A DNA stretch of 54,761 bases, taken from positions 1 through 54,761 of the IMG/VR virus record IMGVR_UViG_3300020578_000101, one strand, 5' to 3'. The notes below the pieces were generated by a model. The model was not told the DNA's origin, did no database searches, and saw nothing but the letters and a program-made list of their open reading frames with translations. The stretch is from a virus. Positions 1-7,216 of this stretch are shown here, in pieces (position 1 is the first letter of the stretch; each line of letters opens with the position of its first letter). Position numbers and translations under genes: made by a program.

Positions 1-284
1 TGGATGCAATTGCTGGTGGTATCAGACCAATGTTTTTCCAGCCAGTACTTGTATACTGCTGAAGCGTGTCCTCATCCGTGTTGAAGTAAATTGTTCCGAT
101 TGAAGGGCTCGCTGGGCGGTTGGCTTCTGTTCCAGACACGTGACCACCAACGCCAGCGGGGAGTGTGACGGTCTTGCCAGTAAGGTCAAGCGTCGACGCC
201 AACTTACCAGCAGTGACCGCGGTGTCCGCAAGTTTTACGGTGGTAACAGCAGAGTCGGCAAGGTCCGTAGTCTCGACGGTACCG
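1..284. repeat. Left copy of the imperfect end-to-end overlap
   Basis: Bases 1-284 align without gaps to 54478-54761. There are 8 mismatches, at 35, 53, 76, 126, 127, 134, 138 and 158. From 159 to 284 the copies are identical. The alignment begins at the first base of the window and ends at its last base, as expected when a circular or permuted molecule is cut inside one sequence. The mismatches suggest two strain variants, or two paralogous fibre genes at which assembly broke. It is not an exact direct terminal repeat. Confidence 0.85.
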
Positions 285-343
285 TCCTGAATGTTTCCGC
301 CCGTGAGTACCCCTTGGTACGGAGCGTTACCGATGTAACTCAT
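1..343 (-). CDS. Tail fibre, N-terminal part (cut by window start)
   Basis: The reading frame starts at ATG 343, 10 bases after the stop of the upstream gene, with GGGGTAGACG as a plausible ribosome site. It runs off the window at base 1. The N-terminus MSYIGNAPYQGVLTGG resembles the MAYIGNSPG start of the fibre protein at 52560-52955. It is followed by short heptad-like repeats (DLADSAV, KLADTAV, GKLAS) typical of trimeric fibre shafts, then a G-T-I-Y-F-N-T motif seen in many phage tail proteins. Joined to 53390-54477 through the end overlap, it gives one intact 476-residue protein with a glycine-rich C-terminal adhesin. Tail fibre identity is inferred from composition and neighbours. Confidence 0.75.
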   Translation of the reverse strand, partial: MSYIGNAPYQGVLTGGNIQDGTVETTDLADSAVTTVKLADTAVTAGKLASTLDLTGKTVTLPAGVGGHVSGTEANRPASPSIGTIYFNTDEDTLQQYTSTGWKNIGLIPPAIAS

Positions 344-353
344 CGTCTACCCC

Positions 354-680
354 TTACGCCAGATATGACGCAACAGCGTCGGCAGAGTTGGATGCGCTTG
401 CATAGGCGGTGATCGTGTCACCCTCTTCAATCACAACCTTTTGGTCGCCACCGACAATCGCCAGCGCGCCGCCAGGAAGAATCGTTGCATCCTTCACAAG
501 GAACGCCGAAGAGCCGCCGGACTTGTTTACCTTTGCCGACGCCGTGATGTTCGCCGCCGTCGTGTTGGCGATTGACAGCCCAATGAGCGTCGCCGTCGTT
601 CCAGAAGACACGGCTGCGGTGACGGTCGATGGACTGCCAGAGGTGCCAAGGTTCGGCGTTACTTTTGATTTGAATGCCAT
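354..680 (-). CDS. Small tail/fibre-associated beta protein
   Basis: This 108-residue protein is rich in Thr, Ser, Ala and Val, with a pattern of short beta strands and no catalytic motif. Its C-terminal half (LPGGALAIVGGDQKVVIEEGD, about 21 residues, then TITAYAS) matches the logic of the 117-residue protein at 52203-52556, which has YLEEGDALRCTAS in the same place. The two are probably distant paralogues. It lies between two other fibre genes with 3- and 10-base gaps, in the leftward late block. A role as a fibre or fibre-tip component is inferred from context. Confidence 0.6.
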   Translation of the reverse strand: MAFKSKVTPNLGTSGSPSTVTAAVSSGTTATLIGLSIANTTAANITASAKVNKSGGSSAFLVKDATILPGGALAIVGGDQKVVIEEGDTITAYASASNSADAVASYLA

Positions 681-683
681 TTT

Positions 684-908
684 TTACCCCAGGGCAATTG
701 CCATCGCAATAGCGTTGTTGACTGACTCCGTGTTGCTGGGCACGTCAAGGTTCGTTCTTGCGGTGGCGGCGTTTGAGACGTCGCTGAGATTGGACGACTT
801 CTCCATCTTGTCTGCATTTAGATTGATGAAGTTGTTGTCCATCTCGGCGTTCGTAAGAGGACTGCCTTTGGAGGTAGCCCCCGTTTCACGCGTCACTATG
901 GTTGACAT
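684..908 (-). CDS. Short tail fibre N-terminal-type protein
   Basis: This 74-residue protein contains KGSPLTNAEMDNNFINLN, a motif found at the start of many phage tail fibre proteins, where it helps set up the trimeric shaft. It ends in NAIAMAIALG, nearly the same C-terminus as the 131-residue fibre protein at 52560-52955 (KAIAMAIVFGG). In both places the next gene leftward is a protein of about 110 residues with a similar beta pattern, so the two regions look like duplicated cassettes. It probably acts as a small virion adaptor or chaperone segment for a fibre. Confidence 0.6.
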   Translation of the reverse strand: MSTIVTRETGATSKGSPLTNAEMDNNFINLNADKMEKSSNLSDVSNAATARTNLDVPSNTESVNNAIAMAIALG

Positions 909-921
909 GACGCCCTCCTAC

Positions 922-1362
922 TTAGGAGACAGTGATGGTCCAGGTGATCGTCATCGAATCGCCGGACTGTTTGTTCACAACGGGGAACACAGTGCGGCAA
1001 AGCATCGTGCCATCGGAGGCGGCGTTCAGAATGCCAGCCTCGGTCACAGCGCCAGTACCGGTACCCGCACCAAACGTAGCGACATAAGTGACCGTATTCG
1101 TTGACACGGTCGTGGATGTCAGCGAGACGCGACCGAGTTCCGTGCCGAGCGCTGTGTTACCGGCAGCGGCAGCAGTTGTGCCGGAGCCGATAGCCATGTG
1201 GCTCATCACGCTGCTGCTAGTGTCTTTCATGCGGCTGACGATGAAGTTCAGACCGGTGTCGACAACCAGGTTGAGATGATCGAACTGTTCGGTAGTACCG
1301 TCAGCCTTGTTAAGGACAACGCGCAGTTCGCCTTTGAGTTTCAGAATTTCATTCTGGTTCAT
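922..1362 (-). CDS. Conserved phage tail/fibre protein
   Basis: This is 146 residues long. It shows the pattern MAIGSGTTAAAAGNTALGTE, then GRVSLTST, then AGILNAASDGTMLCRTVF, then SMTITWTITVS. That series is familiar from small structural proteins near phage fibre genes: a beta-sandwich with a conserved T-A-L-G-T-E segment. No enzyme motif is visible. It lies directly downstream of the 540-residue repeat protein with a 10-base gap, in the same leftward operon. Likely a fibre-attached or collar component; the exact role is not known. Confidence 0.6.
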   Translation of the reverse strand: MNQNEILKLKGELRVVLNKADGTTEQFDHLNLVVDTGLNFIVSRMKDTSSSVMSHMAIGSGTTAAAAGNTALGTELGRVSLTSTTVSTNTVTYVATFGAGTGTGAVTEAGILNAASDGTMLCRTVFPVVNKQSGDSMTITWTITVS

Positions 1363-1372
1363 TTCAATTTCC

Positions 1373-2995
1373 TCAGAAAGTTAAAGAAGTGCCTACATAG
1401 ATATCAGTGAAGTACGAGACATCACAGTAGTCCGTCATACGGAGCGAACCGCTGTCGCCCGTGCTGGCTTGTTCAGCCAACCCTTTACCAACCAGTGGCA
1501 CATGTATGTCGCTGGTGTGCGCAATATCGGACCGGATGGTCACGAACTGCATGGTCTGGTCATCCTCGGCGGTAGCGGTCCCGTCGAAGTCGTCGGCTGC
1601 GTCGACGACGTCAGATACAGCCTTCGATATGTCGAAGGTCTTGCTCTCTGACAATGTGCCGGTGTCGGACAGTGCCTTTCCGAATATCGACGAGTTAACG
1701 TCTGATACCGTCCAAGAGTCACTGAGGGCGCGACCGAACAACTTGTCCAGCACGTCCGACGACCCAACAGAATCTGCCCTGGCTGCGCTCAATGAGCGTG
1801 TAGCCGCATCAGATGTTGATGCCGAGTCGGATGCTGGCTTCTCAAGGAGACTGCCATGAGACTCAGAAGCCGATCCGGTGTCGTCAAGCGTCCTGACGAA
1901 CAGAGCCTGAACCGCGACTGTGTCGGATACCGTCTTCGCCTCTACGAACGGCTTGTTGAACACCCGAGCCGGACCGCCGTTTCCGACGTACTGACCGGCA
2001 AAGTATCCAAGGATGACGTAGTCCTCAATGAGGTTCGGTCCCTCCCTCTGAGCCCTGACGATCTCTTCCTTTGCCGCCTGGGCGAAAGTAATCGCCGAAG
2101 CATCAGACGCGCCAGCCTCGTCACCAGCCATTGGCTTGACGTAGGCGTAGGAGGTTTGCTCACTGATCTGCGGGGCGTCTGCAATACCTTTACCCAGGAC
2201 GAGCGCCCCCAGGCTGTCAGTCGTGGTCAGGCTATCTGTCTGGTTCTTGCCAAAGTCTGGCACCGCAACATCCGCCACTGTTGCCGCATCAAACCTGTTG
2301 GTCTGCATGAAGAACGTCTGCCCGTCGTCAGACTGGACCAACCCGTTGATCTCGTCTCCGGCGTCAAGACTCTCAGCCAGTGGCTTTTGGTAATCGAAGC
2401 CAAGAACTTCAGACGCATTTAACTGGTCATCGAGACCCTTTGCCACGTTGATGTTTGGGTCCGAGTCAACAGCCGACAACTGTTCTTCGGTGTTCTTCCC
2501 GAACAGAATGTTGTCCGAATCCGACGTCGCCATACCGTCTGGTATGACTCCCTTGACCAGGAACATGACCTGCTCGTCGTCAAGGTTTGCCTCGCCCAAC
2601 AGGTCGTCTGTTGCGTCCACCAAGTCAGCCAGTGATTTGCTGTACTCGTAAACCACAATCTCTGTGAGCGATGAATTCTCTTCGATGCCTTTGTTGATAA
2701 CAAATGGCTGCAACTGATCGACTGCGGTGTGGGACTCTACAAATCCCTTGCCAACGCCAAGCACCGCTGCGTCGACAACAACAGTGATCTCCCTGACAAC
2801 TGGGTTCAGACCGCGGTAATCGACTGCTGCCTCATAGACGATGTTTACCCATTTGATATCCGCTATGGGTACAACACGCGTAATGGCAGCCTGGGCTGCT
2901 CCGGCTTTTGTTCCTACCGAACCGGAGGCGCTGACCGTTACCGACGCAACCGGCGCTGAGATTGTTACGGTCGCGCGGATGCGGGACAGCGCCAT
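1373..2995 (-). CDS. Long acidic repeat fibre protein
   Basis: This protein has 540 residues and is dominated by about a dozen degenerate units of 20-28 residues. Each has a K-x-[LIF]-x-[DE] step, then a Ser/Thr-Asp pair and often a following G-K; examples are GKALSDTGTLSES and FGRALSDSWTVSD. The composition is strongly acidic and rich in Ser, Thr and Asp. This is the signature of a beta-helical or beta-solenoid fibre shaft. The N-terminal 40 residues are different and may attach to the virion. It starts 1 base after the BppU-like gene ends. No enzymatic domain is visible. I call it a fibre on repeat structure and position only. Confidence 0.65.
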   Translation of the reverse strand: MALSRIRATVTISAPVASVTVSASGSVGTKAGAAQAAITRVVPIADIKWVNIVYEAAVDYRGLNPVVREITVVVDAAVLGVGKGFVESHTAVDQLQPFVINKGIEENSSLTEIVVYEYSKSLADLVDATDDLLGEANLDDEQVMFLVKGVIPDGMATSDSDNILFGKNTEEQLSAVDSDPNINVAKGLDDQLNASEVLGFDYQKPLAESLDAGDEINGLVQSDDGQTFFMQTNRFDAATVADVAVPDFGKNQTDSLTTTDSLGALVLGKGIADAPQISEQTSYAYVKPMAGDEAGASDASAITFAQAAKEEIVRAQREGPNLIEDYVILGYFAGQYVGNGGPARVFNKPFVEAKTVSDTVAVQALFVRTLDDTGSASESHGSLLEKPASDSASTSDAATRSLSAARADSVGSSDVLDKLFGRALSDSWTVSDVNSSIFGKALSDTGTLSESKTFDISKAVSDVVDAADDFDGTATAEDDQTMQFVTIRSDIAHTSDIHVPLVGKGLAEQASTGDSGSLRMTDYCDVSYFTDIYVGTSLTF

Positions 2996-2996
2996 G

Positions 2997-3377
2997 TTAG
3001 AAGTCCTCGCGTAACTTGAACTTCAGCAGGTCGTATACGGTTTGCTTGCTTCCATCAGAGTAGGTGATCTCAATCTCACCCTCGTAATCACCCGCTGGCT
3101 GACTCAGATCTGTCGACCCCCAGTTGAACTGAACCCGACCACCCGTTCCTGGGGTATCGTATGGAGCCAGCGAATTGATCGTCCCGTCCGCCTGGACGAC
3201 GCCAGCCAGAAGGGTGCCGGTCAGGGTCGCTAGGATCGTCGTGTCACCAAGGGCGCGGAAGTACATCCGAGCCGTGGCTCCATTAACGCCAATCGGCGCG
3301 CCGCTGTTCTCGTCGGTAAGGGAAACGATCAGGGCTGGTTTGGTGTCGCCCTGGACGAGTTTAATCTTGGTTGCCAT
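2997..3377 (-). CDS. BppU N-terminal-like baseplate/tail protein
   Basis: This is 126 residues long. It begins MATKIKLVQGDTKPALIVSLTD and continues with a G-A-T-A-R-M-Y-F-R segment. That beta-sandwich signature (QGDT-x-P, then a polar strand pair) resembles the N-terminal domain of phage BppU-type baseplate upper proteins, which plug fibres into the virion. The rest (QPAGDYEGEIEITYSDGSKQT) fits the same fold. The start codon overlaps the stop of the upstream adaptor gene by one base. In a podovirus-like genome it would link the 540-residue fibre to the tail. Confidence 0.6.
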   Translation of the reverse strand: MATKIKLVQGDTKPALIVSLTDENSGAPIGVNGATARMYFRALGDTTILATLTGTLLAGVVQADGTINSLAPYDTPGTGGRVQFNWGSTDLSQPAGDYEGEIEITYSDGSKQTVYDLLKFKLREDF

Positions 3378-4027
3378 TAGATTCTCCGCAGTTGGACGCC
3401 CAGGTCAGAGCGAACATGACCACGGTTGGCGCGCTGCCGTGCGACGTTAACGGCTTGACGGAAGATCTCCATCTGAGCGCCAGCCAGTTGTGGGTTTGTA
3501 TAGGGTTTACCCGGAGACATCATCAGGCGAGCCTTGGCTCCAGCCGCAATGGCTTCCGAGTAGTCTTCGAAAATCACATCCTCAACAGTTGTTGAGGTCC
3601 TCGATGGTTTGAACGCCACCCGCATCGTCAACCCGTTGGCAACCGTCTCAGCCGGGATTGGGTAAATGGACAGGGTCCGCTCATCCTTTTGAAGGATGTA
3701 CCGAGGGTCCTGGCGGTCTACGTTTGCACCGCGGAACAACCGGTTATAGACCTCAGCGTTCTGCACATCGTCAGGAGCCAGTGGCGTCAACTCGGTACCT
3801 TTGTACCAAGCGCGCATGATGCGCGTCGCCAGTTGCCCAGTGGGCGGCTCAAAGTCGTAATCGACAATGCCAGCCACCACGGTCACTGGGTCGTGGTCCC
3901 TTTGGAGGATTAGACTTTTCTCGCAGAACTCGACGCAGGAGTTCTTGATTGCATGGGTCGCAATCTCCAGGGTGCAGCCAGGGACGTCTGGCATGACGTC
4001 ATTCAGGAATGCGGTATAGGCGCTCAT
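3377..4027 (-). CDS. Head-tail adaptor/tail protein
   Basis: This protein has 216 residues. It starts with an ATG that overlaps the upstream stop by 4 bases (ATGA), which implies translational coupling. It follows the capsid genes and the DUF6682-like adaptor, where tail-completion or tubular proteins usually sit. The pattern includes VVAGIVDYDFEPPTG, a hydrophobic core and an Arg-rich C-terminus. It resembles phage adaptor or gatekeeper proteins of podoviruses, but no diagnostic motif can be named. Its last base is also the first of the next gene downstream. Confidence 0.6.
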   Translation of the reverse strand: MSAYTAFLNDVMPDVPGCTLEIATHAIKNSCVEFCEKSLILQRDHDPVTVVAGIVDYDFEPPTGQLATRIMRAWYKGTELTPLAPDDVQNAEVYNRLFRGANVDRQDPRYILQKDERTLSIYPIPAETVANGLTMRVAFKPSRTSTTVEDVIFEDYSEAIAAGAKARLMMSPGKPYTNPQLAGAQMEIFRQAVNVARQRANRGHVRSDLGVQLRRI

Positions 4028-4356
4028 GCTGTCATCAATCCATTCTTGAACCGCTGGAAGAACGCGGTCGCACGGACGGCGGAGTTCTCTTCGTCCTCAC
4101 GCAAGCCAGCACGGAACACCACGTAGTCCTTAACAAAGGTCACGTACAAGTCGTCAATAGGTATGTTGTCCGTACCTAGATACGTAGACAGCGACGCGGT
4201 GTACGAGCCAAAGAACAAATCGGGGCGAACCTTCTTCACCTCACGGATGCCGTCGTTCGCAAAACGGAGCATGTCAGCGCCCGAGTAACGGGTGCCAGCC
4301 ACGTCGTTCAGATCGACGCGCGCATCACTGATGACTTGGTTGAAGGTGGTTGCCAT
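4024..4356 (-). CDS. Phage adaptor protein (DUF6682-like)
   Basis: This protein of 110 residues begins MATTFNQVISDARVDLND and continues with RYSGADMLRFANDGIREV and RPDLFFG. That helix set matches phage adaptor proteins of the DUF6682 type: a short first helix, an S/T-D-x-D-L-x-D turn, then a helix ending R-P-D-L. Such proteins bind below the portal and connect head and tail. It overlaps the 61-residue gene upstream by 32 bases in another frame and its neighbour downstream by 4 bases. Confidence 0.65.
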   Translation of the reverse strand: MATTFNQVISDARVDLNDVAGTRYSGADMLRFANDGIREVKKVRPDLFFGSYTASLSTYLGTDNIPIDDLYVTFVKDYVVFRAGLREDEENSAVRATAFFQRFKNGLMTA

Positions 4357-4510
4357 TCCTGTTTACCCTTTTTCTCTTAACAACGACCTGTTGCTGTTGG
4401 GGAACAACCGGCTCTTGCTTCGGTTCTTCGTAGATCTCGAACTCCGGGTCGTTAGCCAGAACCTTCGAGTACACGTACACAAATCCTGTCCGCTTGTTCT
4501 TCAAAAACAT
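4325..4510 (-). CDS. Small charged protein after the capsid gene
   Basis: A 61-residue ORF that begins MFLKNKRTGFVYVYSK, has a Pro/Glu/Gln-rich middle and ends in a basic segment. It is preceded by TAAGGAGACC, a good ribosome site. It lies between the major capsid gene and the adaptor, separated from the capsid gene by a strong hairpin. Small proteins that begin with a lysine-rich segment and 'TGxVYxYS' often sit here in podovirus-like genomes. Function unknown. Confidence 0.55.
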   Translation of the reverse strand: MFLKNKRTGFVYVYSKVLANDPEFEIYEEPKQEPVVPQQQQVVVKRKRVNRNGNHLQPSHQ

Positions 4511-4527
4511 TAGGTCTCCTTAATGAC

Positions 4528-4553
4528 CGGGTGAGGGCGTGAGCCCCCACCCG
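4528..4553 (-). promoter_or_regulatory. Strong RNA hairpin after the major capsid gene
   Basis: In the leftward transcript, CGGGTGGGGGC pairs with GCCCTCACCCG around a TCAC loop. This is an 11-bp stem with one G-U pair. The A-C mismatch in the other orientation shows it is designed for the minus strand. No U-tract follows. It probably protects the abundant capsid mRNA from 3' decay or partly reduces transcription into the adaptor genes, rather than acting as a full terminator. Confidence 0.6.
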
Positions 4554-4560
4554 TCAAGGT

Positions 4561-5535
4561 TTAGCCCTTGTAGAAGAAACCTTCTACGAGTGCTTCAGGC
4601 TTAATGACCTTGTAGCCATACACGTTCAGACCACGAACGATGTTGCCGAACGTAGAGGTGCTACGCAGGGTTTCCATCTTGGTGATCTGTGACGCGAAGG
4701 TGATTGCGTCACGGGTACCGGCAAAGGTCGAGAACGCTTTCACGCTGGAGTCCGCACCTTCGCCAGTGATGCTGGTCTGGCTGGGGAGCAGGTTGCTCAC
4801 ATACAGGGTGAAGCGATCGATCATGCCGAGACGACCGTTACGCAAGGGGGTCATCGAATCGCCGGTGATCGAAGCGTCCTTCAGATCGGAGGTCTTGATC
4901 TTTGCCGCCATCCAGGCGGGGATCAACATCCAACGACCATCTTCAGGAGCGTTCTGCTCGTCCAAGCACTGACCCATCGAGATGATGTAGTCGATCACGT
5001 TGGTGCTAGTGATCTTGCGAGCAGCCTTCGAATTTCCAGTCGAAACGCCGAGGTTGATATCGCCCGAGATGGCACCAGCCGTTGCGCCTTCGTTGGCTGA
5101 CACAGAAGCGCCAACCAAAGCAGACAGAACGTCAGTGTCGACGGCAATCTTCATCTGCTGACTTGCGTCATTGGTGAAGATGTCCATCAGTTTGAGGTCG
5201 GACTGCACATCATCCACATCGTCCACAACGACTTGGAAGTACTTACCCTTGTCGATGTTCAGTTCAACCACGTCATTGGTGGGAACCTGAGAGGTCAGGC
5301 TCATACCTTTGGTGTAGTTGTTGATGGTGATGGAGGGCACGGTACGGATCTCGACCTTGTCGCCTTGATCTTTGATCTCACCTTCCCAGTCATTGTTCGT
5401 GATTTCAGACAGAACAGTCGTCTGATAGAACTTGACTTGGAGTTTGCCCGACCAAATTTCGGGAATGAACTTACCGGAGTAAGCATCGCTTGCACTACCA
5501 GCCGTGTAGTAGCCGGAGGTTACGCCAACAGACAT
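4561..5535 (-). CDS. Major capsid protein
   Basis: This 324-residue protein has an N-terminal part containing KFIPEIWSGKLQVKFYQTTV, EGEIKDQGDKVEIRTVPSI and INNYTKGM. That combination is typical of HK97-fold coat proteins of many podovirus-like and siphovirus-like phages. The C-terminus contains GNIVRGLNVYGYKVIKPEAL. It starts at ATG 5535 with GAAAGGAAACC just upstream. It directly follows the scaffold gene, with a 41-base gap, and is followed by a stable hairpin. It is expected to assemble with the scaffold into the procapsid. Confidence 0.85.
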   Translation of the reverse strand: MSVGVTSGYYTAGSASDAYSGKFIPEIWSGKLQVKFYQTTVLSEITNNDWEGEIKDQGDKVEIRTVPSITINNYTKGMSLTSQVPTNDVVELNIDKGKYFQVVVDDVDDVQSDLKLMDIFTNDASQQMKIAVDTDVLSALVGASVSANEGATAGAISGDINLGVSTGNSKAARKITSTNVIDYIISMGQCLDEQNAPEDGRWMLIPAWMAAKIKTSDLKDASITGDSMTPLRNGRLGMIDRFTLYVSNLLPSQTSITGEGADSSVKAFSTFAGTRDAITFASQITKMETLRSTSTFGNIVRGLNVYGYKVIKPEALVEGFFYKG

Positions 5536-5576
5536 GATGGTTTCCTTTCGTTAATGTCTGTGCCGCCCTCGCAGGT

Positions 5577-6554
5577 TTAACGGAATCGTCCTTCTGCTTG
5601 AGCGGCAAATATGTCTTGCTCTATCCTCACCGCCTCATCCTGTGAATACTTGCCACGGCGCATGTCGTCGTAGAAACGAGCGACCTCTGCGTTCGTGTAA
5701 GTTCTCTTGCCCTGCGGTGGTGCCGTACGTCCAGTGACCTTTGGGGTCACCTGTGGCTCCAGGCTTGGCTTTGGAGGGGGAGGTTCTTGTTTGGGCATGC
5801 CGTCTGAGAAAGCGTTGAAGAAGTTGGCAACGCGCCACGCATCCAACTTCTCGTATGCGTCGTCGAACAGTTGTTGGCGCTGTGCCCCGGTATAGGGGTC
5901 AAGTTCGCCAAGCCAGTCAAGGAATCCCTTGTCTTCGTTCAACGACTGCCATGTCGGTGACAAGCCGCCAAGTTCCTCGAAGAAACGTTTGCGCTCCAGG
6001 TTGCTCTGGGTCTTGCGCACCTCTTCGACCGACTGCTTGAGAGTTTCGACATCCCCTGGCACAACCTCACGGGCTGCGCGCTTGACGAAGTCGACGAACT
6101 TCTCACCGTATTCCTCAATCTCCTCTGGCTTGATCTGCGAAGAGGCAGGTTGGGTCGGTTGCTGCGGAGTAGAAAGTTTTCGCTTCAGGTCCTCGATCTC
6201 CGCCTTTAAGGTGCGGATCTCGGCTGCGTACCTTGGTACCTCAGCGCTGTACTTGTTAGCGATGACTTTATACTTCTGCTCCCAACTCGGATCGTTGGGG
6301 TCGGCGTCCGGAAACTTCGGCTTCGGCGCATCAGGAGCGTTTTCCTTTGGCGTCTCGGCTACAGGGTCTGTAGTTTGAGTCGCGTCTGGAGCGCTGGCTG
6401 TAGGCTCAGGCGTCGGTTGCGGATCTTGAGGTTGGGTCTTTTCACCCGGTTCCTCGTTCTTAGGAGCCTCGTCTGAGGTCTTCCCGTAGGCTTGTTGGTA
6501 CAACTCGTCAGCAAGTTGGGCTTGCTTCTCAACTGCTTTATTCACTTTGGGCAT
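5577..6554 (-). CDS. Capsid scaffold protein
   Basis: This 325-residue protein sits immediately before the major capsid gene, the standard position for a scaffold. Residues 25-100 are Pro, Glu, Gln and Thr-rich and disordered. Residues about 105-140 form a coiled coil (AAEIRTLKAEIEDLKRKL), followed by a charged helical region and a basic C-terminus that could contact coat protein. No protease motif is visible. It is the first gene after a terminator at 6633-6655, so capsid and scaffold may have their own promoter, although none could be identified with confidence. Confidence 0.75.
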   Translation of the reverse strand: MPKVNKAVEKQAQLADELYQQAYGKTSDEAPKNEEPGEKTQPQDPQPTPEPTASAPDATQTTDPVAETPKENAPDAPKPKFPDADPNDPSWEQKYKVIANKYSAEVPRYAAEIRTLKAEIEDLKRKLSTPQQPTQPASSQIKPEEIEEYGEKFVDFVKRAAREVVPGDVETLKQSVEEVRKTQSNLERKRFFEELGGLSPTWQSLNEDKGFLDWLGELDPYTGAQRQQLFDDAYEKLDAWRVANFFNAFSDGMPKQEPPPPKPSLEPQVTPKVTGRTAPPQGKRTYTNAEVARFYDDMRRGKYSQDEAVRIEQDIFAAQAEGRFR

Positions 6555-6632
6555 GTATCACTCCGTGAGCCGACCTTCGCGCAAGAGAGCCTGACGGTAT
6601 TCTCTGCCTACGATCCGGTATTCTCGGCAATC

Positions 6633-6655
6633 AAAAAAAATCCGGGTTGCCCCGG
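6633..6655 (-). terminator. Rho-independent terminator upstream of the scaffold gene
   Basis: On the minus strand, CCGGG-GCAA-CCCGG is followed by A and eight T. The GCAA loop is a stable GNRA tetraloop. It lies between the 67-residue gene and the scaffold gene. It would separate the packaging and lysis genes from the capsid genes unless antitermination operates. Confidence 0.75.
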
Positions 6656-6665
6656 TCCAAGTACG

Positions 6666-6869
6666 CTACTTACGAGCGCACATCTCAGCGATATCTCGTA
6701 ATGCTTGGCAGTAGCCTTGCAGTTTGTGCGATTGGAGCGCTACCGTCGCGTCTTCCAATTCGACCAACCTCTCATTACGATACGCCGCTAGATACTGCAA
6801 AAGAGCCTGGAAATCTCCGTCAGCGCCCAACCGACGGATAGATTCCCGAACTCTTTGATCTGGGTTCAT
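6666..6869 (-). CDS. Small helical protein between portal and scaffold
   Basis: This 67-residue protein is almost entirely helical and ends in SHKLQGYCQALRDIAEMCARK. Small proteins ending in a 'LQGxCQALRDL'-like helix are common next to portal genes in podovirus-like genomes. Its ATG overlaps the upstream stop as TAATG. No motif reveals a function. It is the last gene before the terminator at 6633-6655. Confidence 0.55.
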   Translation of the reverse strand: MNPDQRVRESIRRLGADGDFQALLQYLAAYRNERLVELEDATVALQSHKLQGYCQALRDIAEMCARK

Positions 6870-7216
6870 TACTTCTTAAATGACTGGCGCTGCCAGGACA
6901 TGCAGTCAGAGCGAGGCATTACCATCCCGCCGTTGCGCAGTAACTCGTTGCCGAACTCGTCGTACCGCGGGTCAGGCTTCTTCATCGAGTCAGTATTGTT
7001 AGTCACCGTTACAGGCGCGGCATTTGATGGGACGAGCGGGTTGACGGTAGGAGGGGTCGTTGCCTTCTCCTCCGTCTTCTGCGCGCCTATCATCTTGCCA
7101 AGGATTTGTTCATAGATCTTGTCTTGCTTCTCTTCGCGAGTCTTGCGGTCTTTGGCTTGGCGACCGGCGATAAATCCGCCGAGGATGCCAGCACCGAGGT
7201 TTGCCATCTTGCTCAT
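6869..7216 (-). CDS. Small protein downstream of the portal
   Basis: This 115-residue protein has a glycine-rich N-terminus (LGAGILGGFIAG), then a Lys-rich helix, a Pro/Thr linker and a C-terminus with DEFGNELLRNGG. Its ATG lies in an ATGA overlap with the portal stop; a second in-frame ATG lies three codons later. It does not resemble a known enzyme. Proteins of this kind near portals may be minor capsid components. I have no firm functional assignment. Confidence 0.5.
   Translation of the reverse strand: MSKMANLGAGILGGFIAGRQAKDRKTREEKQDKIYEQILGKMIGAQKTEEKATTPPTVNPLVPSNAAPVTVTNNTDSMKKPDPRYDEFGNELLRNGGMVMPRSDCMSWQRQSFKK

Noticed and set aside
1-284. Exact direct terminal repeat
   Set aside because: The copies differ at 8 of 284 positions; genuine terminal repeats are identical.
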